From: UBA922 sp964571295
GTDB taxonomy: Bacteria; Patescibacteriota; Patescibacteriia; Magasanikbacterales; UBA922
DNA: 21,037 nucleotides
NCBI GenBank assembly: GCA_964571295.1
Contig: CAZNAO010000015.1
Location: 1-21,037, forward strand
Reading direction: 5' to 3'
The notes beneath the pieces are model-generated. The model saw only the letters and a list, made by a program, of their open reading frames with translations, did not search any database and was not told the DNA's origin. Shown one piece after another: positions 19,672 to 21,037 of the stretch. The position numbers and the translations under genes are program-made. Numbering within the stretch: the first letter of the stretch is position 1; each line of letters opens with the position of its first letter.

Positions 19672-20970
19672 TTAATCCATCATTTCAAATTTTCGAGTCA
19701 TTTCCGTAAGCGCCTGGTACTCATCATGGGTCATATCACTCCCCTGCAATACTGCTGCAATGGTTTCGCGTTGGCTGAGAGCTTCAACCGTCTTATCAAT
19801 ATACATTCGGAATAATGGACTCTGTCTCCAGCTGTCACGTACCTGTAAGTATAGCAAGTATGACTCCTCTTTCCAACCACTGAACTTCGACAATACCATA
19901 CTCGCCGCAGTTTTCGGATCACGTGAAAGTCGTCTGAAATCGTCGATCGTGAAACTTGCAATCTCTTCTTTCGGTCCCATGACCGACGTAGTCGGACGCA
20001 CTGCCCGAACTTCCTGGATGACCGAGGGTGGGGTGGGCACTGTCTTTGGCACTGCCTTCGGTGTCATTGGACGCGACGGCGGCATGGGTTTGGGTGCAGA
20101 ATTAACTTTAGGCTGGATCAGGGTGGCATTGCCGGATATCTCATAGAACAATTTCTGAGCGTCGCCCTCGGACAAGCCGAGACCTCCCTCGGAAGGAGAC
20201 TTCATCACATATTCACAAAATTGATGTTCATCACGAATACCTTTTTTCCAAGACAGGATCAAAGCAGACGCGCGGGCTTCAAGATCTTTGGGGATCTGTA
20301 CTGAACTCGAAAAATCAACCTGAGTAGTCGGTGCGTGCCCTGTGCCATGCTTCTCTTTAAGCAAATTGATTTCGGACATGTCCTCATCAAGAAGCGAGCG
20401 ACGATCTTGTTTTTTCGGAAGAGATGATACGTGGGAGACAGATGGTGCGGGATGCTCAAACACTTCGACCACCGGAGTAGTCGTGGAAAGATGTTGTTCG
20501 GTAATAACCTGCGGAAGTGAAGTGCCAGATGGGAAAATCACGGTTTCAGCAGCTGCAGCTGTCACAGGTTGTGAAGTGCTCGGTATGAGCGGGATTGCAC
20601 GACGGATAGGTTTTGTAGTGGTTGCCGCAGGCGTAGTCGGAATAAGCGGAATCGGGCGACGTACCTGCCCTTTCTTGCTCACAACAAGAGGCTTCACATG
20701 CTTTTTCTCCCGAGAAACAAGATCTTCTTTAGTCTTACCCTCATCGCGTATTTCTTCTTTTTTTTGTACTTGTTCGGAACTTGCCGAAGTAGGAAGATTA
20801 GCATTGGCAGGAGCAGGGCTAGAATTGGGAGATGCGGATTCTAAGTCAACATTCGATGAAATGCTTTTCCCCTGTTTCCGTTTCTTGAATTCCTCAAGCG
20901 TAATACGCTCGCTCGTACCATCGGCTTTCTTCACAAGTATCGTAGGTTGTGATATAGGATTGTCTGCCAT
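19672..20970 (-). CDS. Unknown Pro/Thr-rich protein heading the secretion cluster
   Basis: A 432-residue protein without a recognised family. It starts with a charged helix (ILVKKADGTSERITLEEFKKRKQGK). A long low-complexity Ser/Pro/Ala/Thr-rich region (~35-190) follows, containing a duplicated motif RRPIPLIPTTP / RRAIPLIPSTS near residues 104-130. A helical middle domain (~215-285, LILSWKKGIRDEHQFCEYVMKSPSEGGLGL) comes next, then a Pro-rich linker and a C-terminal helical domain (~335-432, FTIDDFRRLSRDPKTAASMVLSKF onward). No transmembrane helix or signal peptide is visible. It precedes PrgI and the VirB4 genes and is preceded by another gene 10 nt away, so it may be an accessory or scaffold protein of the same machine. 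Confidence 0.75.
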   Translation of the reverse strand: MADNPISQPTILVKKADGTSERITLEEFKKRKQGKSISSNVDLESASPNSSPAPANANLPTSASSEQVQKKEEIRDEGKTKEDLVSREKKHVKPLVVSKKGQVRRPIPLIPTTPAATTTKPIRRAIPLIPSTSQPVTAAAAETVIFPSGTSLPQVITEQHLSTTTPVVEVFEHPAPSVSHVSSLPKKQDRRSLLDEDMSEINLLKEKHGTGHAPTTQVDFSSSVQIPKDLEARASALILSWKKGIRDEHQFCEYVMKSPSEGGLGLSEGDAQKLFYEISGNATLIQPKVNSAPKPMPPSRPMTPKAVPKTVPTPPSVIQEVRAVRPTTSVMGPKEEIASFTIDDFRRLSRDPKTAASMVLSKFSGWKEESYLLYLQVRDSWRQSPLFRMYIDKTVEALSQRETIAAVLQGSDMTHDEYQALTEMTRKFEMMD

Positions 20971-20980
20971 ATATACGCTT

Positions 20981-21037
20981 TTATTTTTTCAATAACTCAT
21001 CATTCCACCGAAACTCTCCTGCCTCTTCATCAAAATA
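20981..21037 (-). CDS. 3' end of an upstream gene, cut by the window edge
   Basis: The minus strand reads YFDEEAGEFRWNDELLKK followed by TAA at 20981-20983, with the frame open to the window end. Only 18 residues are visible and the family cannot be named. The stop lies 10 nt before the ATG of the next gene, in line with operon spacing in this region. Confidence 0.55.
   Translation of the reverse strand, partial: YFDEEAGEFRWNDELLKK

Noticed and set aside
20342..20995. A 217-residue plus-strand open frame opposite the Pro/Thr-rich protein
   Set aside because: Low-complexity antisense frame (Ser/Cys/Gly-rich) with no domain. The minus-strand gene has operon spacing on both sides.

Overview
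The window looks like a piece of a small-genome bacterium of the Candidate Phyla Radiation (Patescibacteria, probably Parcubacteria-like). This is inferred from gene content, not from a marker phylogeny. The evidence is a VanW-type surface protein, a PrgI / split VirB4 secretion cluster, a stand-alone S23-type four-helix-bundle gene, a shortened SMC, tRNA genes without encoded CCA, very compact spacing and several promoters that sit almost on the start codon. TGA is used as an ordinary stop, so the glycine-TGA code of Gracilibacteria/SR1 is not indicated. A run of 100 Ns at 10761-10860 is a scaffold gap that cuts one gene.

Layout. Positions 1-4321 (minus strand): smc, then rpsP, khpA and tRNA-Val(GAC), separated by terminators and promoters packed end to end. 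Positions 4461-6214 (plus strand): a DHH/DHHA1 phosphoesterase and clpP, ending in a terminator. Positions 6185-6436 (minus strand): an independent, highly structured ~215-nt RNA gene with its own sigma-70-like promoter and terminator. Positions 6458-9026 (minus strand): hsp20 followed by a VanW-domain surface protein. Positions 9041-9491 (plus strand): three serine tRNAs, including one with the anomalous anticodon ACT. Positions 9471-10755 (plus strand): a secreted phosphodiester-glycosidase-like protein with two SH3b repeats. After the gap (plus strand): an unrecognised protein translationally coupled to a cyanophycin-synthetase-like ATP-grasp ligase, then riboflavin synthase and lumazine synthase with overlapping genes, a terminator, and a small YtxH-like membrane protein. 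Positions 14660-21037 (minus strand): a long gene run with an unknown Pro/Thr-rich protein, PrgI, a VirB4 N-terminal-like protein, the VirB4 ATPase, a VirB8-like single-pass protein, an S23 protein and ComFC.

The main unexplained structure is a dispersed intergenic repeat family with consensus near AAAGTCTAT (GACTTT on the other strand). It is built as short tandem units of 7-9 nt, often in two inverted arms. At least eight loci occur in 21 kb. Four minus-strand genes end inside it and comF appears to start inside it. At one locus the two arms flank the S23 gene on both sides. This suggests that the short palindromes and the S23 cassette belong to one mobile-element family, resembling the stem-forming, S23-encoding intervening sequences of 23S rRNA genes. 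A perfect 25-bp inverted repeat matching the dRS3-type ATTCCC(N8)GGGAAT pattern lies beside one of these elements.
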